Notes: generated from the sequence alone by a model not told the origin. DNA of 64,000 nt from Strongylocentrotus droebachiensis (GCA_035222895.1 JAVYIG010000600.1:124001-188000), one strand, 5' to 3'; shown: positions 21,001 to 36,000, numbered from the stretch's first letter. A program made the numbers and translations.

Positions 21001-24000
21001 CTACAGGAAGAATTTTTTTTATTGATCATTGGTTGAATATGCATGATTTCGTCATGACTGGTGTGTTCGATGAACCAATGAACATCCCCAAATTGCCGAT
21101 GTGAGATGCTTGTAGGATACTTTACAGGACAGAATGGATATTTTGCCATTGAAAATGGCGGACGCACACACAAAATATTAATTAAATTTTTTTTTTTTTT
21201 TTTTTAAATCATATTTTATTAAGGAAAATCGTACTGTCGTATTTGCATCTAAAAATCGTACTAAATACGACTAAATCGTACTGGTTGGCAGGTCTGCCAA
21301 GCGCGTACGTATTTTGAACGCCCTCTGGAATACGGGGAACATATGCCTCTTTAAGGGCAATCAGGTTGGTAATAACAGAAGGCTACAGGGAAAGACTACC
21401 ATAAGGACAATCACACAGAATTTGGAAAGCAAAACATGATTTTGAAATTGACATCGATCATCCCAACAGAGAGCCAAAGGGGTATCAGCTGAGGCAAATC
21501 AGGGAAAAATTCTAATATTCATAGTTGTATGGTAATAGTCAAACCATGGACCTACAGACTACAGTGATGTGCAAAAGTCTAGGATGGACAAGATCATTCC
21601 CAAATTATAACCATAGGGTCAGTCAAACAGAGGGCTATACGACTGGCACTCTGACAAGGCTGGTAAAACAAAATCTATCTTAAATTATCAGCCAGAGTCG
21701 GGAAAATGAGGGCTACATGGAGCAATCAGAGAGATCCGGGAAGAACAACATTATCCTGCTGATAACCAATCAGAAGCAAGATTTTCACTAGCTTATAACA
21801 AAAAGTGTCATTTGTCACTGATGACAAGTATTGTGAAACACCACCCAGGAGTGATAATTGCAAGAAGCCCTCATTCATTTTGCCCTATAAAATCTCCCAT
21901 CCTTGATTGACAGGTCAAGGAATAAATGTCACCTACCTGTACCATCAAAGCACACCACCACAGAGGGACAGCAATCATCGGGCGACCGCTTCTTGTGAAA
22001 GCAGCCTTCAGGAATGAGCGGAGGTTCTTGACAGACTGTCTCCCGGCATGTTATCACTCCATTCTCAGCACATTCACAGCTTTGGGTGCAGTCACTCGTG
22101 TGCCATAACTCACCAAGAAGCTTGATGCTGTGACGATCATCAAAGCAGACTGAAAAATAATGTAATACATGAATACATATATACATTTAATATATTTAAT
22201 AAATTAATACAGCTATGCAAGCAATGTCTGGCTACTACTTTACAACCCCCAAACATCCTGCCGCAGCTTTATATCATTGCATACAGATCAGTTGTTGCAC
22301 CCCATTACACTCACACAAACATTTTCAACTGTGAGGTTTTACACAGATAAAGTCATGATTTATGTATATTAATATTTACGTGCATCTAAATTTATTTATT
22401 TCCACGTCAAGATAAAAACAAAATACAAACATATTATTTATAATGAGATATCTGAAGTGGGAGAATCATGAAAAGAACATAAATGGCTTGTTAAAAAAGA
22501 TCCTCACAAAATATACAAAATAACAATAACTTTTCTACACAACTTACATAAAATTAAGATTACAAAAAAAGGGAAGAAAAGATAGGAAAAAAAGGAGAAA
22601 CATTGCATAACATTGACATTTTAAGTAATTAGAATTTTTTAATAACAGATTGCTTACATAATCGTTTAGATTACTTGACTGTCTTACTAATCTGTATTGG
22701 TATAGGAATATTATTCCATAAAACTGAACTGCTATAGAAGATGGAAGATTAAGTTATTGGGATATGATTAAATATAATTACTTTAAATATGCAGTATACT
22801 TTGCTTCATCAAGGGTTTAGTGCTGTACATGTATGTGAATTAGACTTGAGCAATTATTGACTCTACTTACAACCATTGCAGATGTACTGAGGACATCCAC
22901 AGTCCTCCCTCACTTCAAGCACATCACAGCCCCGTGGTGGCTTCCTGCACCGAGGCCCAGTGCAGACCAGGATACCTCGGATACACTGACATGTGGTGCA
23001 CTGATCACGGCTCCACGTCTCGTTCTCATGGTGATAGCTACCCTGGAGATCTACACATCCATAATCCCCTTTAAAGAAAAGCAAAAAAAAAAATTAATGT
23101 AACGGTGGTGGTGGTGGTGGTGGTGGTGGTGGTGGTGGTGGTGGTGGTGGTGGTGGTGGTGGTGGTGATGGTGGTGGTGGTGGTGGTGGTGGCGGCGGCG
23201 GTGGTGGCGGTGGCGGCAGCGATGATGAAAAGACCTAGAACTCACCTACAGGTACAGGTGGTTCAATGATCGTGGTTCCAGATCTTGTTCTCATGGTGAA
23301 AGTTGGCCTTTCAATAACACATCCACAAATCCCATTCAAAACAAAAAATGTTAAATAATAATCTCCCCTATTCTGAGCAGACATCTCTCTCTCTCTCTGC
23401 TTATATCTTTCATTCCCGCTCTTTCACACTTACTTCCTCACTCACTCACCCATTTTGTTTTAAGCAATCACTCACCCTCACTCACTCACCCACCAACCAA
23501 CCCACCCACTCATTTACTCACTCACACTTACTCCCTCACTCACTTACCCACCTACCCACCAACTCTCACTCTCTCTCTCTCTCTCTCTTACTCTCTCTCT
23601 CTCTCTCCATCTCTCTCTCACACACTCTCCCTTAATCTTTCTCACTTTATCTCCACCAATCAAGCTAACATTTCAAGATACTTACAGCAGTTTGGAATGC
23701 CATGTTTTGTCCTTGTTCCGGCCACCTCCCTACCAAGATGATCAGCACACCAGCACAAGCCTTCAGCAGGGTAGCACTGAGTAGCATTGAAGAAGCCACT
23801 CTCTGGGATACAGGACGGGATGTAGGGGCCAGGTAAGTGTGTGGCGCTATCATAGAGCAGCTGCAATGGATTCCTCATGGAACGTATAGCTTCACAAGGC
23901 TTCTTGAAATCTAAGCATGAGATGAGATGTAATCTTCTTTTAATTTCTAATCAAGCTAAATACATGAATCTGTGCTTGGCTTCAGTTTCTACTGATATGA

Positions 24001-27000
24001 ATATATCGTCGCCTGGCTGGCAGAAGGGCGTTAGCTTGAATTTCAGGTCAATAATGAAACTTTAAGCAGAAGGGCGTTAGCACTAAATCGCCTCAAACTT
24101 TCATAAAACTGACTTATGTCTGAGAAAAAAATTGTGGCCATGTTCTACCACAACATTTCTATTAGTCTTTATGTTTTAAACCAATTTTTGGGACGGAAAG
24201 CAGTTTAAATATAAAACAAATCTTTAAATGGGAATAATTCGAAAAGTAGTTTTCGAGTCGCTCGCGCGCTAACGCCCTTCTGCCACCCGGTCGACGATAT
24301 ATTCATGCTTGCTACCCTACAACAGCAGTAGTTTGAAATATCCAAAGTCAAAATTAAGTATTTCAGTAAATTGTATCTAAATTGCTTCTATACATAATTA
24401 TGTTTTCAGGAAAAGTGAGAAATATGGGAAACATAACACTACATGTAGTTTGAAGGCAGAAAAGTAGGAATCATTCCTCTAAAATAGGAATAGTTGGCAG
24501 CTATGTTTGGAGCTATTAATCTACATTTGCCACTCCATACCTAAGAGAGAAACAGGGACTGGGTAGGATGGCAAAAGCCTTTGTGTTAGTAATTTCCATA
24601 TGCCCTCACTGTGACCATATGGTAGGAATACTACCCAGGGAGATGGTGCACATTGTGCGTGAATAAATCAGATTACTATGGTCATACTATCTGTAAAGCG
24701 CTTAAAGGCGGTATTTTTATTAAGCGCTATATAAATCCAGATTGCGCATTAGAAAAATGTTGTAATGGAATTATTAATCAACATACAAATAGATAATTAT
24801 CAGAATCAAAGAAAAAACAAGTATTCAGCATGTTAATAACTGAAAAAAAAAGAAAAAAAATTGATTCGCTCACCTCCAGGACATATGACTTTAGGGCAGC
24901 ATTGATTCGGCAGGAATATTTGCTGGCATTCAGGACGAGGGATCTCACAGGCCATCCTGCGACATGACCTTTGACCTTCATCACAGACGCAAGAGGTACA
25001 GAGGTCATCATTCCACATCAGACCTTCAACTTTAAGGTGACCTCCAGCATCTGTGCAGCCTAAGAAAAAAGGGAGGAGAGTTCATGTTTTACCACAAGTA
25101 TGAATTATAAAATATGTACTCTACTGAAAACTTTCAAAAATACAGACATTTTAATGTAATTTAATATAAACATGCTTACCAAAATCATCCAGTTTAGAAA
25201 AAACACACACATTTTGATCCAATTAGTGAAGCACAAAGGTTTTGTAAAATTGCACTTGTTGCATGTCATTCTCATGTTCATACAAAATATGATCCTGATA
25301 ATGTGAGAAGGCTATTGTTACAGCAGAAATTATTATCACTTTTTCTATCTCACACCTTTCTGATGACATCATAGACAATGGCAAGAAAATAAATTTGACT
25401 TGCTTAACTAATTTTTCATCATACCTGGACAGACGATATCAGGACAGCAGGAATCCTCCACTCCTGCTGCATGACATCCGTGGGGAACCTCTGGGCAGGG
25501 TAGTCGGGTGCAGAGAGGGGTAACACTATGATCACGGCAGGAACACTGGGTGCACTCATCGACTGACCAGGAATCCTCTGTATCCTGGCACGTCGCATTC
25601 ACTGCCAACCAAAATGAAGGATAACAAATTTTTCAACTGACACATGATCATAAGTTCATTAGGTGGCATTCTCAAAGAATATATCCTTTACCCCGAGTTT
25701 AAACTCCACACTATATTTATCATGGGATATATAAATACAGAGTGGCCAAACAGTATGATTAAATCGTATTTAGTACAATAATAAGAGTGAAATACAATAA
25801 TACAATAATAATACTTAAAATAAGATTTTAAAAAAAATAAAAAAAATAAATAAAAAATAAATTTAAAAAAAATCAACAACAACAACAACAACAAAAATAT
25901 TTTTTTAATTTTTTATTTTTAAACCCATAAAAACTGCGGAATCACATAAAAACATGTACAAGTAAACCCCTGCAACTCCAACAAAAACTTTGCTTTACAA
26001 TCAATTTTCTCATTTAATTTTAATGAAAGAGCAAACATTTTACTTGACCATACTGGCCCGGGGCCAACGGGCCAGTGGTAATGTCGAGTTTTAGTGAAAA
26101 TCTGATTTTTCTCTTCAAAATCTGTTTTTTTAGGATACTCAGTCTGTTCTTTTGTATCAATAGGTTGGCATCTCTGTATATATATACAAAAGGCCTCAAG
26201 AATATTTAACCATTTTGAGTGCAAGATTAATCTATACCATTGTTAAAAGGGTTGGCAAGGAAATAATTACGGGGTGCTGTTATTTGTAGCTTTCAAGAGA
26301 TCTTAAACGATGAAGAATGATGCACCTTTTTTCAAAAATACAGAATCTTCTAAAATTCTGTCACCGACTCCTGACAACGTTATACATGTATATGAGTATA
26401 ACAAAGATAAAGCTTAGAAAGACAAATCAATGGATAACTCACCACACATGTAGCCGTAGTAACAATGGCCAGGAATGATCTCATACTGGCATCCCTCGGG
26501 AATGGACGGGGTCTGGAAATGGGTGTGTCTGATGTTACCATGGAAACAGCTACACTGTGTGTCACAGTCCTTGTTCCACACCTGCCCATGGCTGTGAACT
26601 TTGCCAAAATCATCTGTGCAACCTATAATAAAGACAAATATTGAATGATATAGACAAATTCTTAAATATGACAATTTTCATTGCACAAATTTTAGACTTT
26701 TTCAAAAGGAAAATATTTTATGTTATAATATTTATCTAATTCTAATATTCCACGGCATGAAACATAATGGCGAATCTCAAGCCTCATGCACATGAAAGTT
26801 TCCGGTTTTACAGTAAACCAGTAACCAAAGTACCGATGTCATCCACCGTTGGTCCAACACCACATGTGTACTAACCCTAACCCTAAACCTAGCATTGCAA
26901 ATAAAAGCCTTAACCTGATATCTTTAACGAAATAAAACCACATCAAATTGTCCCTGGAGCTAAAGTTGGATCACTTCCCTCATGTACTTACTGTCTTCCA

Positions 27001-30000
27001 CAGCATCCATACACATGAAACGAGTACCTCTCACTTACTATCTTCCACAGCATCCATACACATGAAACGAGTACCTCTCACTTACTATCTTCCACAGCAT
27101 CCATACACATGAAACGAGTACCTCTCACTTACTATCTTCCACAGCATCCATACACATGAAACGAGTACCTCTCACTTACTATCTTCCACAGCATTCATAC
27201 ACATGAAACGAGTACCTCTCACTTACTATCTTCCACAGCATCCATACACATGAAACGAGTACCTCTCACTTACTATCTTCCACAGCATCCATACACATGA
27301 AACGAGTACCTCTCACTTACTATCTTCCACAGCATCCATACACATGAAACGAGTACCTCTCACTTACTATCTTCCACAGCATTCATACACATGAAACGAG
27401 TACCTCTCACTTACTATCTTCCACAGCATCCATACACATGAAACGAGTACCTCTCACTTACTATCTTCCACAGCATCCATACACATGAAACGAGTACCTC
27501 TCACTTACTATCTTCCACAGCATCCATACACATGAAACGAGTACCTCTCACTTACTATCTTCCACAGCATTCATACACATGAAACGAGTACCTCTCACTT
27601 ACTATCTTCCACAGCATCCATACACATGAAACGAGTACCTCTCACTTACTATCTTCCACAGCATCCATACACATGAAACGAGTACCTCTCACTTACTATC
27701 TTCCACAGCATCCATACACATGAAACGAGTACCAGTATAGCAACAGAGCTGATGAGGATGCCTGCAGTCTCCATTAGTCTGGCATCTCATTTCCATGGCA
27801 ATCTTCGGTTCAAGAAGGGATGGGCATCTCAATCCTAATACAGGGAGACAGAGAAGAGAGAGAGGGGAAGGGAAAGAGAGAAAGAGACGGAGGGGGAAGA
27901 GAGAAAGAGATGGATGGAGATAGGAGAGAGAGAGAGAGAGAGAGATAAGGAGAGAGAGGGGGGAAATAGAGAAGATGGATTGAGGGGGGAAGAAATAAAT
28001 GGACAGATATGGAGAGAGAGTTGGAGAGGAAAGAGAGATGGATAGATAGTAAGATAGAGGGGGATAGGGAGACAGGTAGAGATAAAAAGTGAGAAGAGAT
28101 AGAAAAACAAAGCAAGAGGCAGATTTAGATAAAAAGAGAAAGAGAGATGGATGGAGATAAGGAGAGGGGAAGGGAGAGCAAAGAGAGAGAGAGAGAGGGG
28201 AGCGATAAAGAGGGGATGGAAAATTACACATGAACAAGTACATCATAAAAACATTACACAAAAAGTATACTGAATAACACACTCAACAACTTCCAGCGAA
28301 TGATTGATTAAACTGGGGCCTCTCTCAAAAAAGTTGCCATAGACAATGACCAAGCCACCCACCCACCTACCCACCCACAGCATACAGACAGGACCACACC
28401 CATGTCACAAAGTAGGACCGTGGGAACAGAGCTCAAGGTTAAAGGTTTCATTGATGCTACCGACCATTTAGAATGCATATCAGGCAACATACAAGTTATG
28501 TTTTGGTCCTCTGAGTGCCGTTAACAAAATATACCGGTCATAATCATTTCAAGTTATTTTTGTGCAGCGCATGGTAAAGGTTACCACCAAAAAGGCTAGT
28601 TTAATAGTCAATTCCCTCTATTAGCCAGCTGGCAACCCCTCCCCCCCCCCCTAAACCACACAAAAAAATTGCAAAAGGACTAAAAGAGCTAGAAGAAGAA
28701 ACATGAATGTATAATGTAATGGATAACACAATTGGGTACAAAACAGAAAAGTAAATAATTATGGAATTAGAAAAGTGAGAGCTTTAGAATTGTAGCATTT
28801 CAATGTAAAATGGCTGAAGGTTCATCCATCCTAGACTCACTGGTTTTGCATTGGCATGTCTGGCATCCAGAGATTGGGTCCACATCATAGCCAAAGGGGC
28901 AAGCTGCTAGGCAGTTCAGCTCAGGACAGACTAGACTCTCTGAGATTTCAGATTCTATCAGAGCAGATTCGTTCCAGATTGGAATAGCAGTCAGGTCTGA
29001 TAGGACACCCAGAGTGTACGAATCTGTAAACCAAAGTACATGATAAAATTTTTATAATAATAGCTTTCATGTTTAGGCAAAGACATATTTCATTTAAATT
29101 TACTGTAGTTCGATTCTCACTACAACTGGTATTTAATCATTACACTTTTATCTCATATATATAGAAGTTTTACACAGAATACATGAATTTGCTAAAAATT
29201 TAACAATATCATATTCAAAACCTTAAACATATTCATGCATGTTAATTATGCACATGAGCAGGACAATCGCTCATGAAGGGGCGATTTTTTATTTAAACCC
29301 ACAACCATCATTGTCACAGATATGTTATTGTTTGTTTTGTATTAATACTGTTGCTACTGTTGTATTGTGAAGTGTAGGAAGATTTATTTACATTTTTCTA
29401 AATCACCTTGCTGTGACAATATATAATCAAAATAGAGACAGCAACATAATGCTTTTCATTTTATATGTATTCTCAAAAAACATTCAAAGTACCAAATATC
29501 ACTTATCTTGAGCAAAGATATAATTTTTGATATCTCCTTTGACATTATATTTCCTTCTTGACAAAGCCCTCCCTCTATGTGACGTGATATGTGAGAATAT
29601 CATCCGTATAATACCCTCTGCAGGCCATCAAATGTTACATACCCCAACACTAGTCAATATATCGTTTTCTGAGTGACAGAATTGGCTTTAACTCATATTT
29701 ATTCACACACAGTTAAAGGGGAAGTTCAACCTGATATTAAATTGGGTTGTAGTAGAAGTAGAAAAATGAGAGGGACAGGTCAGTGAAAGTTTGAGCAAAA
29801 TTCAATCATACATGCACCTTAAATATAATTATTGCAAATATGTTTCTATACAACCCTGTATTAAAGAAATCTATTTCGTCATCAATAAATAAGAAAAAAA
29901 TGAAATTTTGTGAAAATTAATGTACCAGAGCAAATTGGAGAGGAACTGCAAAAATACATCACATAGTTGCCAATTTATGTTTGATTGATTGCAACTTTAA

Positions 30001-33000
30001 AAATTCATAACTTTCTTATTTCTAATTGGATTTTGCTAAAGATTTCACTGACCTATTCCTCTCATTGTTCTGCTTCGATCGAAACCAAACTTTCTATATT
30101 AGGGTGGACTTCCCCTTTGACAGCCTTCTGGTTTACAAGAGATATGTTTACTATTGCATCCATAAAAACTGGTGTTCATAATAAGCTGGTTTGTACTCAC
30201 TTGGAAGCTTACACTTGCAGATCTCACATTGACAAGGGCAGGTGGCCAATCCTAAAGGACACGTCAAAGGGCAAGGCTCCAGAACAGGGCACCCTTTTTA
30301 AAAACAACAGAAAGTACATGCAAAATTGAATTTATTCACAGGCGTGTATGACTGACAAGAAGTGGCTTTACTTGCACTTAAGGAAGTGATGGCACTTTAA
30401 GTGTTTCAAATGTATAAACTACTTCCCTTTCTGAAGTCCTTACCACTTGGCCTCTTTACAATAAATCTGATTGACTTGTTGAATAATAATAAGCCTCAGA
30501 TTTTTCTGGATTTGAGGAAGAATGAAAGCAGTTAAAGGTTGGTCTAATGAATGGATAGGATAGTTTATTGGTTTCCACAATATCTCATTTTACAAAGAGT
30601 GTAACAACATATTTAAAATGATTATTTTGTACATATACATACAATACCGGTACACACTATTCAGAATATTGTCCATTAAGTTTAACCTAAGAGATACAGT
30701 GGCGGAGCCTATGGAAAAGCAGAGCTTGTTGTGGATAGGCTCCTTAAACTAAACATGACATAATTAACTAAAGTAAATTTTATAAAATACAAATACACGC
30801 TAAAACAGGGAAAGGGAGATTACAGGGATACATGAACCGATACTCACAGTTAACTACAAAAGACAAGGAAAAGGGAAGGGAATATATCTGCAGCTTATTG
30901 AAACAATATTACAATATAGTTTGTTCTCCATATGAGTATATTATAAACATAGTTGGTATGGTCATACCGTTTATAGTTACTCATTGTAATGAACATAAGT
31001 ATACAGTTTGGAGACAAGAATAGTCAAGAATCAGGAATGACAATATGTATTCAAATAATAACTTTTCAATTTTCTTCTGAATACATGTACACTTACAGAC
31101 CTTTTAATCACAGAATCGAGAGAATTCCAGAACTTAGGACCTGTATATATTAAAGTATTTTGAGCAAAGCTTGTTCTCGTTCTAGGAAGGTGATAGGAAA
31201 ACGCTTGTCGGGTAGAATATTCGTGGACTTGATTTCTTTTCTTAAACAAATAAGATAGTGCCTGGGGCAGTTCGTTGTTATTCAGCTGAAACATGAGGCA
31301 GCCTAATTGTAAATTAAAAATATCCCGAACTCTGAGTACTTTAGTGTTAAAGAAAAGAGGGCTCGAGTGAGTACGAATAGGTACATTGCAAATTGTTCGT
31401 ATTGCTCTTTTTTGAACAACCAGGATTTTGTCCAGTTGAAGTTTCAATGAACTACCCCAGGCAAGAATACCATAGTTCAAGTAGGGCAACATTAAAGTGG
31501 AGTACAACATTTGCAATACATATGTTGGGAACATAGGTTTCAGTTTGTATATAACACCAGCATTTCTTGATAGTAATGAACACAAATAATTTGTATGTAT
31601 TTTCCAGGACATTTTATCATCGATAAACAGGCCAAGAAACTTGGTCGATTTTACTTTCTTAATTTTAACATTGTTGAAACAGATATCTCCAGGTAAATCG
31701 GAAATTGAATTGCTAAATAATATGAAATTAGTTTTGTCCAAGTTCAGTGACAGTCTATTCGCAAAAATCCATTGTGCAATATTCTCAAGTTCCGAATTTA
31801 CAGTTTCAACAAGAATTTGAGGATTCTGATGAGAATAAAATATGCTTGAGTCATCTGCGTATAGTATAAATGACAATAGTGTGGATGAAAATTTGAAGTC
31901 ATTTATATATGTTATGAATAGTAGAGGCCCTAAGAGAGATCCCTGAGGAACACCACACGTGACAGGCTTGACACTCGATGCAATCCCATTTAATGAAACG
32001 AACTGTGTACGACTACTGAGGTAACTTTTGTACCACTCCAACGCCTTACCCCTGACACCATAATGCTGAAGTTTTTTAAACAAAATGTTATGATCAATCG
32101 TGTCAAATGCCTTGGAAAAATCCAAAAATAATCCTACAGTATGACAGCGGTCGTCAAGAGCAGACGCAATTTTATTAATAAAAAGTAGTATAGCATGAGA
32201 AGTAGAATGTTTCTTTCGAAATCCAAACTGAGAGTCCGCCAAAATTCCACAACGTGTGAAAAAATTAAATGTTCGAGTGTAGATCAGTTTTTCAAGAATC
32301 TTTGATAAAGTAGTGAGTAGAGAGATCGGTCTGTAATTACTACGTTCTAGAGGATCACCCTTTTTAAAAATCGGTACAACTTTTGCTATCTTCATTTTTC
32401 CAGGTACTGTGCCATTTAACATTGACATATTCATAATATGAGTTACAGGTACGATTATTTCTTTAATGACACTTTTCAGTAACTTATTGGTAATATCATC
32501 ATAACCTGGGGTCTTTTTAATCTTTAAATTTTTCACAATTTCAGTTAATTCTTGTTCATTGGTTGGTACCATAAATAGTGTAGTGGGGTTGGGATTATTC
32601 AAAAAGCAATCAAATGATTTTGCCGACGTTGGTATAGATCGAGCCAAATCTGGCCCAATATTGGTAAAAAAGTCATTAAATATTTCGGCAATAGTTTGTT
32701 TGTTTTCAGTTGCTGTTCCATGGTCCTTAATTTTAGAGATATTTCGTGATAAGGAGGATGCTCAAGACAGGAAGAAATGGAGGGAGGGAGTGTCATGATG
32801 GTGGAAAGTCAGTAACCCCTCATAAGATGGAAATTAAATGCTGACTTTTATAAATGATGATGACGATGATGACTTTGGAAAATGTGTGTTACAGAATGAA
32901 ATGTTATCCAAAAATTAAGAACAGTTTCACTAAAAACCAAACCCTGACATCAATGTCAAAGATACATGTATCCTGCTGGGTGGAAGAGTATATCGGTGAA

Positions 33001-36000
33001 AGAAAATATTTAAAATCTTGCTCCTACCTTCAGCTTTCTTGCATAGACATAGTTCACACCCAAATTTATCTGTGGAAAAGCCCAGTTCACACTCAAGATC
33101 ACAGTAGGATGGAAGTGGGTCACAAACACCTGTTGGAAGAATGGAAGATATGTAAGAGAATCACTCGTATGGGTTGCAGAAGATTGGTATGTTCAACTGA
33201 TTACCAACTGATCAGGAGAAGAGCATGCAGAGAGGAAGGGGACTGTTTCATAACACTGAAAATATATTTATTTTTCTGTCTTGCAATTAATGGCAAGGGG
33301 ATGAAAAGCGTGCATTGTTTTCATTGAAACTTTAATGAAATTAACACACAAAACCCATCTTGTTCATTAATGATTGTTATTCTTAACCATGGGAAATATA
33401 TACCGGGGCATATCAATAGATTTACACATGCATTTAAGAGAGGAATATCTCTCTATGCCTTTGTAATAAATATGTGCCACAGTTATTTTCTTACAAATGC
33501 TGCATAGATATCAACAGCTTTATAATAGCATTGTTAAGATTGATATCAAGAGAACATGAACATACAAAAACAAGTTAGTACATTCCTAGTAAAGATACCA
33601 TCTGTTTGAAGGGTGACGAAAAGTAGATGGCAATTTGTCATAAAATTAACCTGTTGACTACTGACTTCTCTCATTCCCATAGGCTTAATACAAGAGCCAC
33701 CCGTTCCTGTTGCTAATGAATTAATACTTCTTCTTAATTCTCCTCTGGTCTGTATCTCATCTCTGATCATGAATGACTCACCAGGGTGTTTGCATGCACA
33801 TGTGGGACAGCCATCTGGACTTGATGCAAGTCCATACGAACACTTGGATTGTAGCCTGCAGGTGGCCATCGACGGACAATCATCTTCAAAGACAAAGAGA
33901 AGCGACAAAAAAGGAATGATTTATTGATTTGAGTAGATCACAATGCCACATCTGCTTCTAAAAACTACATCAAAAGTATCAAAATAGGTTGGCAAATCTT
34001 ATACCAAGACAAAAAAGTTATTATCATGATTCTTACAAAATCCACACAAACTTGAAGCAACAGATGAGTAATGGTAAGATGTGTCAAATTTAGGACAAAA
34101 CTGGAGAATGGCACCGTTTCATCCTACTGAATATTGAATTGAATTGACTGAATTTGATTTACCCATCACTTTTATATCGAAAACGTGTGAAGTCAAAGAG
34201 TACAATAACATATCAAATATATCTACAGATTTAGACCATGCCGAACTATATTGTTATTATTTAATGTTTTGTTATGGGTGACTTCACTGTAACAGAATAT
34301 GGTTATGTTTTTAATGCAAACTTTTTTATATTGAATGTGAAATAATATACTCTTAAAGTAAAAATAATAAATTTTTAAATCATTAGGTCTTCTCCTGATC
34401 AATACAGTTATCCAAACAGTGAATGAATGAACAATGATTACACCAAGTTAAGAAAACTGTGATTAACTAACTGATGAATGCACCTGTAGTGCACATACAT
34501 GTACCTGGTTGATTCATGCACTGACATATCTCACATCCTTGATGGTCAGATCTGTATCCATGATCACATGACAGGTCACATGACCCGGTAGAAAGAGCAA
34601 CGCAGTCTATGGGTTTGGTTCCAGGAGCAAGGACCAGCCCAATGGCAACTGTTGAATGTATTATGTACACAAATAATGAGAAAATGATTTTAGAGCTCAT
34701 GTTCAGTTTTACTAGAAAAATAGTTTACTCATTGTAATGACTCTGGCAAATTTCCATGGAAAGAAGCGCAACAATAAACATACGTGTTATCTTGTCCTAT
34801 TTATAAGAAAGAAAATAAATGAAATCATAAAGGGTACTCATAATCCAAATATGTAAATCAAGTTTCCTAATCTATTTCATCTATATCTTTAGTTTAATAA
34901 TCCAGATTAAATTAAAAAAATATTGGATAAAATTTAGCAGAATATGAAAGAGTGAGAGGGGAAATAAGAATTTTTTGTGACATTTCATAAACAATAATTG
35001 TCCACCTACTTGGCATTTTACAGGAGCAGATCTCGCACCCATTGTTATCGGTTGCAAGTCCGAACGCGCAGTGCATCATGGGAGACAGGCAGGGGTCATG
35101 GCACTCTGATCCTGTTACAAATCATATCAAGTTTATCAATGTATAAATGATGTTTTATAATGGCATACTAGCTTAATGTTCATAGAAATAATGTAACTTG
35201 CAAGAAATTCTTGGGGTTCTTCATGTTCTTGAGCTGGGCCCCGTTTCCTAAAACTTCCTATCGAAAATGAGCAACAAAATAACAGCAAATGATTGGCTGT
35301 CAGCAAATTTGTTGTAGAAATTTAACCCTTGTTATTGAAAAGAGAAAGTTTTATGGAACACCTGGGCCCCTGGTACGATTCATGTACATAATCACAGGAA
35401 AAGTATAAATCCTTGGATTTTTTAAAACTCTTTATTTGCTATGGATCAAAACCCTTGACGATGACGTCTGACAAAGTCAAAGTAAAAAAAGTAAATACAA
35501 ATAACTTGTTGATTGGGCTCTTTAGCTCATGTAAATGTATATATTTCATATCATTCATTCAATGAAGTAATTATACATTCACAAGTTCAGGTTGATCTAG
35601 ATTGAGTATTGATGATTAATTCATTCTTCCATCACTAATAATATAAGCCTACAAAGACAGTGTCTGTATCTGCAGCATTCGGCTATGAATTATCAACTTA
35701 ATTAAAAAAAATTACATCAAAACGTTTTGTCTTCAAATGCTACTTTCACAAATAAATTCTTTGATTTCCACACCTACTTTGGCATTTAGGAGAGACCAAG
35801 GTCATTTCATGTCCCATGCATTTGTACATTAATTACCCAGTATTGTGAAGTTCTGAACAGATATTGACATGAAATATGTCCTTTTACTTTAAAATGTGGT
35901 TATTAGTGGTTATTAATTTAAAACAATCTACAGATAATATACTAAAATCTTACATGTGGTCAGTACCATATCTGATGAAATAACTTGGACTTGCAAATAT

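Noticed and set aside
23051..23245. Poly-His protein
   Set aside because: It is the (GGT)n microsatellite read on the other strand, lying in an intron.
26873..26894. Interstitial telomere repeat
   Set aside because: Only about three CTAACC units; too short to mean anything.
26987..27733. Regular 47-bp repeats as a CRISPR array
   Set aside because: Units are contiguous with no unique spacers, the genome is eukaryotic, and the unit is the end of an adjacent exon.
27689..28282. 197-codon minus-strand open frame
   Set aside because: Most of it is Ser/Leu/Pro low complexity from the CT tract; only the last 46 codons are a real exon.
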